Part shown: in pieces, positions 36,892-49,273 of the stretch | Position numbering within the stretch: position 1 is the stretch's first letter | Layout: every line of letters begins with the position of its first letter | From: Phlebiopsis flavidoalba | Lineage: Eukaryota; Basidiomycota; Agaricomycetes; Polyporales; Phanerochaetaceae | Assembly (NCBI GenBank): GCA_035772785.1 | Contig: JAOCPU010000006.1 | Location: 496,001 to 560,000, forward strand | Length of the DNA stretch: 64,000 nucleotides | Direction of reading: 5' to 3' | Made by a program: the position numbers and the translations under genes | Notes under the pieces: generated by a model | Database searches by the model: none | Seen by the model: the letters and a program-made list of their open reading frames with translations, nothing else | Told to the model about the DNA's origin: nothing

Positions 36892-37527
36892 TGGCTCAGA
36901 CTGCAGGGCATCCCACCATCTTCTACCTTAACTCCGTCCAGCATACCGCAGTGGAAGTCACGGGAAGCCCGTAGTCGTATAAAGTCCGCAACGGGCACTC
37001 CTCGCCATTGGTGATTACAAGTACTGAATCTACACGTTGTGCATATCTCATTCTCTAAATATGTATCGAGCTGCTTTCCTTCAAGCGTCTCTGACGGACT
37101 CGGAGTGGATCCCGCGCAGTGCCGCCTCGCGGTAGTGACGAATAGATGTCAACATGTGGACTTCTCTATAATCCTCCCAACCATCGGTATATGCGTGTCT
37201 CGCCAACACACTACGTACTGGCCACCATAGACATTCCGGTTCGACGAACCGCGAAGTGGTCGTGGTTGTTGTTTCCGAGGGTCGATTCTGCCGGACTTGA
37301 ATCGACAAGAAAGAACATCCGCGCCGGCAATTCCTCCATGTAAGAAGAATTCTTTGCGAACCCGACGCTCTCGCTCATGCCAAAACTAGGAATTGCCGTA
37401 CTCAAAGAAAGCCTGTCGACGCCTACTTTCATCTTACCCTGCACATTGCCTGAACCCTGTACTAGTGCACATTTACGTACAGATATGCCCCAACCACCGA
37501 GCGTTTTGTACGCCGACGTTTCATGAT
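36892..37527 (+). CDS. Unknown protein, possible
   Basis: The ATG at 36892 starts MAQTAGHPTIFYLNSVQHTA before an early stop that may reflect an intron or frameshift. Further on, a frame at 37340-37527 reads EFFANPTLSLMPKLGIAVLK and ESLSTPTFILPCTLPEP, which has convincing protein composition. Between them only short open pieces are visible. The start, the number of exons and the family are all unknown. It is on the same strand as the F-box gene that follows. Confidence 0.32.
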
Positions 37528-37818
37528 ATACACTGCTAGCCGGGCGCATGAAGTTGATATATCAGGTTCTCCGGCCATGGCAAGGCGGTTGCAAGTCTAT
37601 TTGCTACCGCGACAATTGCCCGAGCAACAGCGGCGATCGTCCCGTTTCGTGTGACTCGATCTTACTTAGGGGCTATAAAAACCTAGCCCGCCATTTCGTG
37701 TTTTCTGCTTTTTATTTTCGCCCCCGCCCACTCGGATACCCCTCACTGGTGAGTATCCTACGATGTGCTGAGACGAGTGTCGAGCTAACCTTTGCTAGAC
37801 TGCCACGTTCATTTAGAC

Positions 37819-39034
37819 ATGACCACTGTCCCAAACGGAATTGGCGGATTACATCCTCGATTTTCTTCACGGAGATCGCAAAGCCTTGAAGGCGTGCAGC
37901 ATGACATGCCGCACCTGGTATCCCACCGCACGCTACCATCTGTACCGACAGCTACGCTTGGGTTCTCCGGCCTCACGCGACACTTTCTATCAACTCCTTC
38001 AATCCGAAGATAACCGCCATGTCGGCCAATTCGCTCGCTATCTACATATATCCAAAGTCTTGGCCCGCACCATCGAGGACCAATCACCACCCGACGAGGA
38101 CATTCACCAATTAAGGTCCTCCATCCTTTCGGCTCTGCCTAACGTGGAAGAACTCCATCTAGTCCTTCGTGAAGCCAAACAGAGCATTCCACACACATCT
38201 CGTGCAGAGCTTTGCACGCACCACCGACCTCACTCTTCAGTACTGCCGGTTCGCATCGTTCGGCGACTTTGCTGCCGTCTTTCTCTCCTTTCCATCGCTC
38301 ACTAGCTGCACGCTCCGAGGTATATCGTGGGAAAACACCCAATCAGCCTTTACCGGCACCTATCCAACCGCCGTAAGCAGGCGCGGTCACCAACTCCGAA
38401 TCAAGAGTCTCACCTTGGGAAGAGACTTGGACCTACAACTTCTGGCAGAGTGGTTATTGCAGGAGCAGCTGTGTGACGAGCTCGAGAGGATTGCTGCTTG
38501 CTGCGCCTACGAAGGCGATGCCGCCGTCCTGGGCGAGCTGCTTCACGCCGCGGCGCCCACGCCTGAGACACGTTGATCTGGACTGGTACTGCTCCAGCTA
38601 CCGCGGTGAGTATCATCATCACCCCTTAGTCGACCCGCAGAGATGGGTGGCTGACGCCGCTGGCAGATGTCCGTTTGCCGTTCGCGTTTACGTTTAGCGG
38701 GCTGTTCGTCGCTCCAGACGCTCGCGCTTCGCTGCCCCCATCGCCCTGCACTCCAAATTGCCGTGGGTCAATGCCTTGCTGGCGATGTCAACGCAGCATG
38801 CCTCGAGACCATCACTCTCGAGGTCCGACTCCTGGGTTCGCTAGATGCCCTGGACTTGCCGCGCTTAGAGAGCACTTTGACCCCGAGACGCGCCTTCAAA
38901 AAGTTGAAGTCCTTGCAGCTCAAGATCGCAGTGTGGCACACCCGCGTCACAGCACAAGAACGATACGAAAATCTTTCGCTCGGGCACAGTTGCCAAAACT
39001 CCATTCTAGACGTATCCTGCAATTCATAGAATAA
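37819..39034 (+). CDS. F-box protein
   Basis: F-box proteins recruit substrates to SCF ubiquitin ligases; Agaricomycetes have large, fast-evolving sets. The start at 37819 (MTTVP) needs a one-base correction to read ELADYILDFLHGDRKALKAC, then SMTCRTWYPTARYHLYRQLR, a clear F-box (about 37835-37960). A helical and strand-rich region of degenerate leucine-rich type follows: DTFYQLLQSEDNRHVGQFAR, LHISKVLARTI, LSALPNVEELHLVLRE, TTDLTLQYCRFASFGDF, FPSLTSCTLRGISW, LRIKSLTLGRDLDLQLLAEW. An intron begins after LRHVDLDWYCSSYR (about 38605). The last exon gives ACLETITLEVRLLGSLDALD and FKKLKSLQLKIAVW. The stop is at 39029 or 39034 depending on frame. The substrate is unknown. Confidence 0.8.
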
Positions 39035-39089
39035 TTATCCCCGGGTCGACCTCCTGTGGACATAAGTATCTCCGTTTCCGTATAATTGG

Positions 39090-39236
39090 TTACTGCTGTT
39101 GTCAAGCGCCTTGTCACTCGCGCTTTTTCTCGCGCATACATTTCGCGCGTCGCACATATATCTGAGAGCCAACCCTGGCCTAGGGTTACGACGACCTCGA
39201 CAAAGAACACGACATAGCTCGACAACGGCGACAGCT
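39090..39236 (+). repeat. Left arm of a long inverted repeat
   Basis: A 147 bp segment beginning TTACTGCTGTTGTCAAGCG and ending CGACAACGGCGACAGCT. It is repeated in inverse orientation at 39760-39905 with few differences (small indels and substitutions visible by eye). The arms are abruptly delimited on both sides. No transposase frame is seen between them. Confidence 0.9.
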
Positions 39237-39759
39237 GCGCCCAAGATCTCTCTTGTGTTATGCTCTTCTGGTGTATCCTCAGGCCACAGTACCCTTATTT
39301 TGATGCCATATGAAGATCTAGTTGGGCACAAGGGATCAAGCTCGTCGACGTGGAGAACGGCGACCGTGAGGGTGCGTCGTGTGAGAGTAGGGTGTAACTT
39401 GGCCAGGGTCATTTACAGACTCATATTGAGATATAGAAGCATGCTACATGTGAGTTGCATGTTGTTTGAACCCGATCCTGGGCCCGTTAGCTGTGAGTGT
39501 GCGCATTGAAGCATGATAGACTCTGTGAAGGGAACCCATACTGACTCCACTAGCTTCTCAATACCACCTCGATATCTTCCCTAACGTTCTGTGCCATGAA
39601 AGATACAGTCCCCACTCATCCCCCATTCGTGGTCGTTGTTCTCCTTGTCCCGAGGCCTGGTCGCTGGAGGTCGGTGTAGACACGGTACAGCTCAAGGAAA
39701 TTGATGTTCAGGTGTGCGCGAACACAAGTATAGTGCAGCAGAGGTAGAATGAAGAATAT
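39237..39759. other. Spacer between the inverted repeat arms
   Basis: A spacer of 523 bp without a recognisable gene. The plus frame 39099-39509 runs from the left arm into it but has no protein-like signature. If the unit is a non-autonomous mobile element (MITE-like), this is its body, about 816 bp including the arms. Confidence 0.4.
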
Positions 39760-39905
39760 AGCTGTCGCCGTTGTCGAGCTATGTCGTGTTCTTGTCGAGG
39801 TCGTCGTAACCCTAGGCCCAGGGTTGGCTCTCAGATATATGTGCGACGCGCGAAATGTATGCGCGACAGAAGCGCGAGTGACAAGGCGCTTGACAACAGC
39901 AGTAA
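39760..39905 (-). repeat. Right arm of the long inverted repeat
   Basis: Inverted copy of 39090-39236, running from AGCTGTCGCCGTTGTCG to CTTGACAACAGCAGTAA. Flanking bases just outside the two arms (TATAATTGG on the left, TAGGTTGC on the right) show no obvious long target-site duplication, though a TA dinucleotide lies close to each end. Confidence 0.9.
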
Positions 39906-40331
39906 TAGGTTGCTTTGTGGAAGTGTTGTATAATGGGTCCAGTGCGCTGCTTGTCACGATCGCCTCATAATGGGTTTCGTGCGATTGGGTACGAAGGGCA
40001 GGTTTTTGTATTTATCTGGGTGTAAAGCTATGAAGTCAATAAACGTGAAGTACGGAAGTGTGTGGGCTAATGCGGGGTATACGGTGGGAACATCATAGGG
40101 CAGAGGTGAACATGAGGCGGCCAAAGAAAAAAAACAGAAATCCACCTTCACTAAAACTGAAATCTGTACAGAGCCGAAAAACAAGGTTAGGCACGAGCGC
40201 TGGGTAATGGAACCTTGCATGCGGATGGTTTGTTTCCTGCGTGTTGTGGGCCGTGTTGTGGAGCTTTTAAGATTGAAAAGTCGCGGAATCCACGAGGCTA
40301 CACTGCTTTGCGAGGGCGTCGGTCTTGTCCG
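39906..40331. other. Downstream region without a gene
   Basis: I see no coding sequence here. It is presumably the 3' flank of the coiled-coil gene on the minus strand. Confidence 0.5.
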
Positions 40332-43150
40332 TTAATCCTGAGCCTTGATTTGCTCCTGAAGTCGTTCATTATCTTCTTTCAATCTGCAGAAAGTCCGTTA
40401 AGTATGATGTTGTGATGATTGCACGTTGTGCGAAAAGAGCGTGTGGCGCTGTCCATGCAAATATAGTCCGAAGAGATGGTGATAAAAAGGAGCGAATAAT
40501 TAAAGAACGAATAATGAAGCGAATGTGGGCAGTCGTGTGGTGAATCAAAATAGTCCGTAAATAACGGCCAGCGCAGCCAGGCCGGACGGCGAGAAAACTC
40601 TTAAAACCGAAAAGTCTAACATACCGTGTGATCTGGTCCTGACTTTCCTCCTGATCTTGCTCGAGGTATTGAACTTCTCCATGTTTCTTCCGCGCGACGT
40701 CCCTGGTTCAGACACATCGACTTTCGCGAGTTGCGGCCTCGAGCTCTTCCTTGAGCGCACGCATAGCAACGGTCGTGTTCCGCTTGCAGGTCGTAGAGCT
40801 TGAGGTTGTGCGCCTCGTGCATCTTCTGGAGGTCCTCCTTTGTGGACGGTAGAAGCATTCGCGTTCACAAACTCCGTTTACTCCGCGACGAGGTCAGCAT
40901 GTTCGGAAGTCCAAGCTCGCTTTCAAAGTAGCCAGCTCTCCCTGCAAGTCGTGTGAACCGAATGGACAACTCCGTCCTGTCCTTCATCAACGCTTCGGTC
41001 TCCTCCTGGTGGGCAGCACGGAGCTTGGTGATCCCTCCTCCGCCCGGCCCTGGCCGCTTCCTCGAGCTCGGTGGTGTGGTTGTTCGTGACCTGTCGTAGC
41101 GTGTACCGTTCTGGGCCATGAGCATTGTACTTGGAGGGCGGAGTGCTCCTCTCGTAGGTTTGACCAACTCCTCGTTGAGGCGAGTGACAGCGGCGTCCTT
41201 GTCTGACTTGTCCAGGGTAGCAATAAGTTGGCGCGTCTCGTCCAGTTGGGACCTTGGTAGACTCGAGCTCCTGAGCGGCGGCTGAGTGAGCCGCCCTTGG
41301 CCTTCGCTAGGTCTTCTCGGGTCGCATTCAACTCAAGCGTCTGGTTGGAGATCTGCTTTGTTCGAGATTCTTCACCTGACTGTACGAGGGCGGAGGCAGC
41401 AGTGTTTCGGCTTTCAAGCTTTCCACGGTAGACTGATGGCCAGCGCGGAGTTGTCTCAATAGCTTCCTGCGACTGAGCACGGAGTGTCTGCAACTCCTGA
41501 CCGTGAGCAGCACGGCGTCCGACTGTAAACGAGTTCAGCAAGAAATATCTTACGCAATACAAGCTTGCACACCTTAGCACGGACGAAAACGCCTCTTCAA
41601 GAAGCTGGTTGTGTTCGGCTTCTGAACGGCTTCAACCTTGGCGTTGTATTTTGACTCTTGGCCCTATAGAATATAAGCTAAAAGCGACACTAGTTTGGTA
41701 CAGGCCGAAAGTCTTACCTCGAGTTCCGTGGTGAGCGCGAGAGTTCCGAGCGACCTCCTCACGGAGAGCAGTCTCCTTGGCCTGGTGCTCCTTCTCCAGC
41801 GGCTTCGAGGTGGGTCTTATGCTCTTCGACGTCGGCGGGCGGCCCCCCCCCCCCACCCGAGGCCTCAGTCTTCGCTTTGCCTCGTTAGTTGCGGTGGCTT
41901 TCTCAAGTTCCTCTTGCAGCGCTTTTTCAGCTGAGAGCCCAGCTTCTCGTATTCAGCAGATGCCTTGCCCCCAGTTCGTCAGCATGAGCTTGGGCAGCAG
42001 CGTCAGAAGCGCCGAAGATAATTCCTCTTGCTTCGTTTTGGCGGCGTCGACAGCCTCCTGCATCGCAGCAGCAGACTGAGCCATCTCCGCCCTCGAGAGT
42101 CTTGATACGCTCGAGGGTCTTCGAGTGCTCTAAGTGTCTTTGAACCTGCTCTTGCTCCTCCTTCAACTCCAAAATTTCGACCTCAAGTTCCGAGACACGG
42201 TTGGCCTTCTCCTCGGCTTCGGTACGGAGTTGAGCAAGCTGCACACTCGAGCTCGGTAGTCCCCGAGCAGCGTTCTCCTACAATAGCCGAAGATCTTCTC
42301 TTGCGCTTCCAGAAGAGAGCCTTCGCGTGCTCGCGCCTTCAAGACATCGATCTCAGCGGAGGATGGCCTCAAGATCTGCTTTAGCCTTCACAAGAGCCTT
42401 TCGTGCTCGATCTCGCTTGCGGCTTGCAACCAGCCGGGCTTGTTCACGATGCTGCTAACTGATACCGGAACCGCATTTCGTAGGACCTTCGAGGTTCCTG
42501 GCTTTAAGACGGCTTCCTTCACTCAGTCTCGAGAGTCTCGATCTGTGACCCTTGTATAAGTGGTGGACTGAAGCTCGGACCAAATCGGCCTACTCTGAGT
42601 ATCACTGTTGGGCAGGTCTCTGATAAGCCCTGGAGGCAAGCTATATGCGAAGACTATAGGCAGAAGTATAAGTTATGACAATCCCTCGTGCTTTTAAAAG
42701 CCCAGGTAACCTTCTTCGCTGGGATTTCCTTTAAGAACAAGCAGCCTGGGGTCAAGGGGTCCGTTCCTTTCGGATCCTGTCTGTTGGGGACTCGCTTTCT
42801 GAGAGCCTTGATTCATTCCCCGTTTACGAGAGCAAGCCCAGCTCACGGGTTTCTGATACCGGCAGCCTTAGAGCAGTCTCCCTGAGATCCTCGCAATGGC
42901 TGGAGGTTTTCTTCTTCTATCGGTAGGTCAGCTTAGGCGCTTCGGATCGAGAGACGCTTGGCAAAGACTAGCGATCTTGCCTTCCTCGAGTCTCCACTGA
43001 CGGACTAAGGGATCCATGACCTGCTTGAGTTTTGGTCTCGAGAGACGTAGTCGCTTCTGTCAGCTACATTATTCGACGTCAAATTAAAAGCATGTGGCGT
43101 TTGATCCATGTAGAATACTCGCCTTGGCTCTGCAACTCTTCCACCGCTTT
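40332..43150 (-). CDS. Long coiled-coil protein
   Basis: The minus strand encodes an almost continuous heptad-rich protein broken by frameshifts. Legible blocks are VKGDSKAVEELQSQGE (about 43105-43150), LRPSSAEIDVLKARAREGS (about 42310-42375), LAQLRTEAEEKANRVSELEV then EILELKEEQEQVQRHLE (about 42130-42240), AHADELG, REEVARN, ESLKAETL, ISNQTLELNATREDLAKAK (about 41300-41360) and MHEAHNLKLYDLQAEHDRCY (about 40770-40830). Nearer the end are QYLEQDQEESQDQITR-type and, after an intron, KEDNERLQEQIKAQD with the TAA at 40332-40334. Composition (Ala, Glu, Leu, Lys) and length suggest a filament or tether such as a CLIP-170-like or golgin protein. No CAP-Gly, kinesin or zinc-knuckle motif is visible, so the family is open. 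Confidence 0.72.
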
Positions 43151-44539
43151 GCTATCACCTTTCACACACTTTTATCTCGGATAGAGCTGATGGATCCAGC
43201 ACACCGGTGTGCGGAGTCGGACGCGTAGTAGTGTGGTGCTTGGGGCTGACCCGGCCTATTAGTAGCCGAAGGACGACGAGACTCGTGCGAGAGGCAGGTG
43301 GTTGCCCTACTTCGCTGCCATTCGCAACGCGGGTAACAGAGGCCCTAGGCCGTCGCAACTCGCAGATGTGCGGCCCATGACACTCAAAGATGAAGCGGAT
43401 TAGTCAGGGGATAGACGACGGAAGGACGCGTCGTCGGAGTAGCAGTCGTGGAAGAAGCGGGTCTGGTCGTGGTCGGCAGGGTGCCTTCGTCGCAGTGTTA
43501 GCTGTAGCGGACTTTAGCACCTGGTGCAGCAGTAGTGGGCTTAGCACCGGAGCAAGTGAAGTCCGGCGAGTAGGTGCACGCCGGTGTTCGCCGTGGATGG
43601 GGCACGAGTACCTCCGTGATCACGGGGTGGGCGCACCTGGCATCCGAGTGGTACGGGCTCCGGTACCAGCCGGGGGCACGTGGTTGACACACGGCCACCT
43701 TGTCCTCTTGAGACATGGTCCGGGCTGGCTAGCGAAGTAGGCGGCGTAGGAAGCCTCGATGCTAGCCAGTTAACCACGCACGCCAGCTCCTAGGTTGCCA
43801 GCAGTAGACGGAAGCGAACAGCCACCTTGTTGCACTTCCGCGCAGCAGAATCGTTGCAGGAATTAAGGATCATAACATGATGGTAGGAATCCCTTTTTCT
43901 GATCAGTCTGAGCACGGCATATCCGATCAACATTTTAAGAACTTGTGTGCGAACCTTATTAACGATTAGGCGTCGGAAGGCTTTAAACTTTTCTGAGGGT
44001 TGCAGTACTTGTGGCAAGTCTGGGCTTGCGTGGAAACGCGATGGGCCTGCTGGGCGAAGTCTTGGCCCTTCGCTAGGGGAGGCAGGGTCTTGCAGTCTTT
44101 CTTTGGTCGTTTACTGGCGCGAAGTCCAGCAGCATCGGACGTTGGCTCAGCTGCAATTTCAGCCGGAGCTTCACGCGCTTCTTGTGGGCTCGGGTCCGCA
44201 TACTCCTCGTTTGGGGCTCAATACTGCCTCCTTGTCCACTGGTTCGTCGACGCGCCCAATTCGCGTGTAATTTCGTGATCGGATTTTCTGCCAGGCTCAG
44301 CTGCCACATGGTTGCCCCCCTCGCGCCCTCTTCATAGGCACTGGTCTATGTCGGGTGGCTGACGGTTGTCTCATGTGTGCAAACCCAGCGTGTTCCTCCC
44401 AGAGTTCGTCAACGTGTCCTCGATTGTAGACACCCTGTGCTGGGGCTTCTTCTTCGAGCCATTTCAAGACGAGAAATTTAGGTGACAAGCTCGCGCCGGT
44501 CCACACATGTCCCCCCCGCCCCTCCGCGCTCGTAGCCAT
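43151..44539 (-). CDS. Ser/Thr/Pro-rich region, possible N-terminus of the coiled-coil protein
   Basis: Upstream of the coiled coil, minus-strand frames are rich in Ser, Thr, Pro and Ala and hand over between frames: PTPHTGVLDPSALSEIKV (about 43160-43215), PTPPTSLASPDHVSRG (about 43690-43750), NEEYADPSPQEAREAPAEIA with AEPTSDAAGL (about 44120-44210), and a start-like ATG at 44539 (MATSAEGRGGHVWTG) leading to FLVLKWLEEEAP and RGHVDELWEEHAG. This could be a disordered N-terminal half of the same protein or a separate gene. No globular domain is recognised. Confidence 0.38.
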
Positions 44540-47500
44540 CGCGCCTCTAGCAGCTATTAAGAGGGTTAGTAGAGTGCGATACGCCTGACAGGGAACAAAG
44601 ACAAGAGTGAAAGCGGGATGAAGTGGGATGATATCGGTTCACAAACAAACACTAACGCTTGCGGAATCATAGCCTGGGCGCTTACCACACACAACGTCGG
44701 CTTCATGAGATTGCCGCAGAATTCATATCCTTGTTATTTGCCGAGCTGGTAATAAGATGATACAACAATTTACCCATACTTCTTAGCAGGGTCATGTATA
44801 ATTCGGCTGCTCTAGGCGCCCTAAGTGGCCTTTTCGCATTACAAATTCAAGGCGGGTTCAAAGAGCGGGCTGCGTCCACGCGTTGCGTGTGGTTGAAAAA
44901 AATAAGCGTGAGAATCGCCCCATCTGTAGTGTAGTCACACTGAGTATGAGTGATCCCCCTTAGGTTGGTGTTCAGAAAACGTACTTACTTACTGCACCGC
45001 AGCAGGCCCGAACAACTTGGAAGTTTGTTGTCCCTAGATTATGGGAGTATCAGTAAACAACAGCCGTTTGAATATTCCGCAGTCGAAAGCACCTATATGA
45101 CGCTACTCTCGAAGGTTTGAGTAGGGAATTTGTTCACCAACCAGAGCGTATGAATACACGATTGAAATGACGACGAGTTAGCCTGTGAGCAAACCAATCA
45201 ACGATTCCCCCCGTCGCGCATACTGAGACGGGCCCTATTCGAAGTATTCTTTCTATAGATGATCTAATCTCCTGTCAGGCTATTCCCATTGGTTTGGAAT
45301 AATATAAGCCATTATCAGTTCATACGGATGAAACTCGCCTTTTCAGATACACTAAGGTCCCACACGGAAGCACATTTCCTCTGCGCTCTCCCCGCCAGGG
45401 ACATCCGTCGGTCCAGATGCTCTCCCAGCCAGGTCGCTATACACCGGATCTCAGCAGGTCTTGAGGCCTTCAGTATTCACCTGTCTCCAGCACATCTTTA
45501 ACTTCCTATACGTAATAATTTGTGGATCGTCCGGGAAACTTCTCAACCATGACGAAAAGGAGGTGAAACGGTTACTTGTGGGCTCTGATTCGCGCGCGAC
45601 AACATAGAGCTGTACACAAGTGTGCAGGGGTCAAAAGGACCTCTGGTGAGAAGATGTTGGTGGGGATTTTTGTGGGATTCAGCATCGTCCAACGTCAAAC
45701 CTCTCAGGATCTTAGACGTACTGCCGGGACCGACACGAAGCTCAAAGCCCTCTCGACGCCAGCTCGTTCTTCACCGCGTGGCGATGCAGGGGGAGATGGT
45801 GCTGAGCGACCGGTCGAGGGGGAAGAGTGTGCATGCTCTCCTATACGCTTCGATTTTGCCGCGATCTACATGTACGTGGACGCGATTCTGCGAAAACATA
45901 TGGGCAGATATTGAGCACCATGTGACATTCGCGACGGTCTACTCAGATGCACACCTCGACACATTGAGCGGACCACTCCGTCTCTCATTACAGGAGGACA
46001 ATATGGTTGTGGTCAATACTTCTTTTCGTTTTTTTCTTTTCGGTGATAACGAGTGCAGACGGTAGCCACTGCTGACCATGGCGGATAGAGGAATAGCCTG
46101 CGGGATTCTGGTCTCCTATGGCTCGAAGACATCTTCAGAAGGGACGGTCCCCCCGGTGGTCACGGTATTGGATGAGGTTCCTATGTTGGGGAATCATACT
46201 GCAAAGTTGGCCTCCCGAGTTATGATCCTCCAGCTCCGAAACAGGCCGCATAGGAGGTACACGGTGACCGTCGCTGCGAGCAGCTGATTCATGTTTACCA
46301 CTATCTACTCACGGGCCAGTGGACACGTCTCCAGTCTGCTGATGCAGGACGAGAGCTCCTGTGTGTGATATGTTCACAAAGTCGACAGATCAAGTCCGTT
46401 TGGACACTGAGAGTAAAAAACAACAAGCAAGTCGCTCGCCAGTCCACTATTGGGCGTAGGTATGCCACCGAACAGCGCCGACCTACACCGTTTGCTTGAG
46501 TTCCCTTCGTGCAGTCTCCTGCCTGCCTCGGGTTCGTCGAACTGTTCAACAAGATTTAATCATATGTTGACAGCGCGCTCGCCTTTATCATCGTCAGCAG
46601 AAATAAAATGTCCCTTAGGGGCACAAGGCCAGTGGAACCCTTTCTTAGAGTAAGTTTAGGTTTGGGCGTTGGCATTTGATTGTGGGGGACGGGTAGATGC
46701 AATTCCGATTTCATCGGTAGAGTGAATCGATCAGTAGGGGGCGGGGGTCCATGTTTAAGTGGGTCTCCGGTGTCCTAATAGTTATAGCGTCAGAAATTCT
46801 TTAGGATTGAAGTCTTAGCGTGGGAGATACGGGACGTTCTTAATATTGAATTTTGATCCAGTCTGCTTCGGTACGCCGTGAACGACAATTTTGTTGCGAG
46901 TTCGATAACTTAGTCCAGGACCTCGAACATAAAGTCCACCCTCACCCTCGTGAGATGGCGCGGCCTCGGAAGAAATAAGTAGGGCTGCTTCAAGTCTAAA
47001 AAGCAACTCTCCCCTGCACAGCACCGGGCTTTACCGAGATAGACAGGGATGGCGACGGATGATCCTGCACTCATCTCGATATTCCACGACATGTACAAGC
47101 TCCTGATTGGACGAGCGATGGGCGATCGGGCCCCACATGCCATTTGCAGCCGCCATCGAGGGGGCGTGGCTCGTTTTATTAGGCGCGTTTTACCGGTATA
47201 TTCAGCATCCCCACGCTCAGTATAGTCCAGCATCAGCAACCCATGTAGGGCATACGTGGGCGCGAGGACGGTTTAGAACCCGGGTTGACACAGCTCCTAG
47301 TGAGTGTACTTGGAAGTCTTGATCGACTCTCATAGAGTCTGAGTTCGCTAAAGGAATATGTCGGGTGAGGGCCAATCACCCAGTGAACGGACGTCCTCAG
47401 GCAGTAGAGCGGGCCATGTGAAGGGGGAAACCTGTCGGAATAAGGTCAAGCTCCAGCAAGTACGGAAGAGCTATCATTGTAGCACGATAGGTGTGGGCGG

Positions 47501-48050
47501 ACGGTGCACGTCCACGAGATCAGATCTATGTCGATGTTCGACGCAGGGTATGAAAAGAAGGGATTAAACGGAGAGGCAGTGGCATAGAGGACTATTTTGA
47601 GGAGGATGTGGCGTGGGAAAGGTTGGCATGGGCCAAGACGTTACGTCTGGGAGGAATGCCGACTAGAACCGTCTGACTATTGCTGGCAAGGGGGGTGACT
47701 ATTCTCTCAAGTACAATACGTGTCAGGATGTCTTCTTGCTCCAAGCGTACTCCATTCGGCACAAGTTATTGCTATTTCATTTTCTAGTGGGCCGATCGAT
47801 TCACGAACTAGTTCAGTAAACCGGGTTATTTCGAAGCAGCAGGTCAAGCCGATAGTTCGGTCTACTCATCCCATCAAAGTTATCCTTACGATTCCCTCTC
47901 GTGAAACCTGGTTTCTACCTTCTACTATACCATACGGACGACGACCCCTCGACGACCATAGCGCCGCACCCATCCACTTCGCCACTACTCCTATATCACC
48001 CTCACTCACACGCCCTCACAACCAACCCCACCCGCACGGGCCCTCAACGA
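44540..48050. other. Unassigned 3.5 kb
   Basis: No family was recognised. Plus-strand frames at 45576-46065 and 46078-46287 have partly protein-like stretches (FATVYSDAHLDTLSGPLRLS, VTVLDEVPMLGNHTAKLASR), which could be pieces of a secreted or beta-rich protein in distorted sequence. 44570-45280 and 46650-47700 show no coding signal on either strand that I can defend. The last 350 bp are C-rich (47930-48050), like a promoter and leader of the GTPase gene. Confidence 0.3.
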
Positions 48051-48599
48051 GCAAATACAAGACACGCCGTGTCGTAAATTAGACCTTCTGTGATACAGTC
48101 TGAAATGCAGAGCTATCAAGTGTCTGTAACCACATCTCCCAATCACAAACACAACCGGGGGGAAAACTGACCATGGCGCCCTGTATGCAGCGTGTCGTTT
48201 GTAGGAAGATGGTGCATGATTGGTGCCGAAGGTTGTGTTGATAACCTCCCAACGCTGGCTATCCCTCTCGGGGTGGGGCATTCTAGAGCTCATTCAAAGT
48301 GATTGCAGACGTACCGTCTTTGATTTTCATAGTACCGACTCAACGCTTTTGCCTTTATCGTACTTATTGGCTCAATCTACTCTGCAGACTTAGTAAGCTA
48401 TCACCCTACTGACACGCTTATAGATGCTAGTGAGAATATATCCGCTTACTGTAGGGGAAACTGCCGCATAGCTTGTCGGCGAGTGAGCACAATTCTGATT
48501 GGGTCTACGTAGTTGCTTATCGATATAATTACTACACGCCGAGTCTGTAATGGTGTGATGGCTTAAGACTTCTATACTCACCGTTCGGCCTTGTGGATA

Positions 48600-49273
48600 G
48601 ATACGGCTAGTACAAGAGGTATATACGACCGTCTTCGGTCGTTCGACTCGTCTACGAGACCTAATCCAATAATAACCGATAGTGTTTCCTTGATTGTTTC
48701 TGGTTCTCGCTAGTCCGGCCCTCCCGCGAGTTCGCAGAAAACGTAACGAAACGGAAGGTATGCGCGCACTACGTCAAACCTGCTGGACCCGTATCTCCAT
48801 TGCTCTATGGCTTCTTAGTGGGTTAGCACGAACCGACGAAATCTCGCCCCACGCACCTTCAACCTCCGTAATGATTGGTGGGGATAGTGGGGAACCGAAG
48901 CTTGTAGCTTGGCGCAGAAGTACTTACCAGGGACCGTTGAGAAGCTGCGCGAAACGGTACTTATTGCATCTTCCTCGATCTACGGTACCGTTATCTAATC
49001 ATGGCTCGTTTCCCAGTCGCGCATGGCTCCCATCGGGTATTCACAGGTTGTTGGTGCAAATGGCCAAGCGATATCGTGCTTGTGAAGTACTTGGAATGCT
49101 CTGCTCTAACACAGAAGGGCCTGAAGACTGTATTCGACGAAGCCATCCGGGCTGTCTGTGCGATATCCTACTCCTTTCACTGATTGACAGAATGAGGCGT
49201 GTGAAAACTGAGCTGTCTGGGCATCCCCTATCCCAGTGAACCCGCCGCCACCCACCAAGAAATGTACTTTCAG
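48600..49273 (+). CDS. RAC1: Rac/Cdc42-type Rho GTPase, C-terminal part
   Basis: This is a membrane-anchored switch controlling actin and polarity. The readable part starts near 48600-48700 with a distorted switch-II to strand-4 region (YDRL-like, CF-D-CF, PASFENV). After an intron, [15 protein letters not shown] (about 48838-48885) fits the helix-3 segment and the G4 strand. EKLRET-like and [13 protein letters not shown] pieces follow, then [20 protein letters not shown] and IRAV (about 49082-49150), the G5 region and last helix, which are clear and diagnostic. [11 protein letters not shown] at about 49239-49270 resembles the polybasic tail and CAAX box, though its last residues and stop are distorted. 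The G1 P-loop and switch I should lie at about 48050-48600 but cannot be read. Rac is favoured over Cdc42 by the [20 protein letters not shown] wording. Confidence 0.65.

Noticed and set aside
39099..39509. 136-codon frame and its partner on the other strand at 39616-39957
   Set aside because: Their shared peptide is the translation of the two inverted repeat arms, not a paralogous gene pair.
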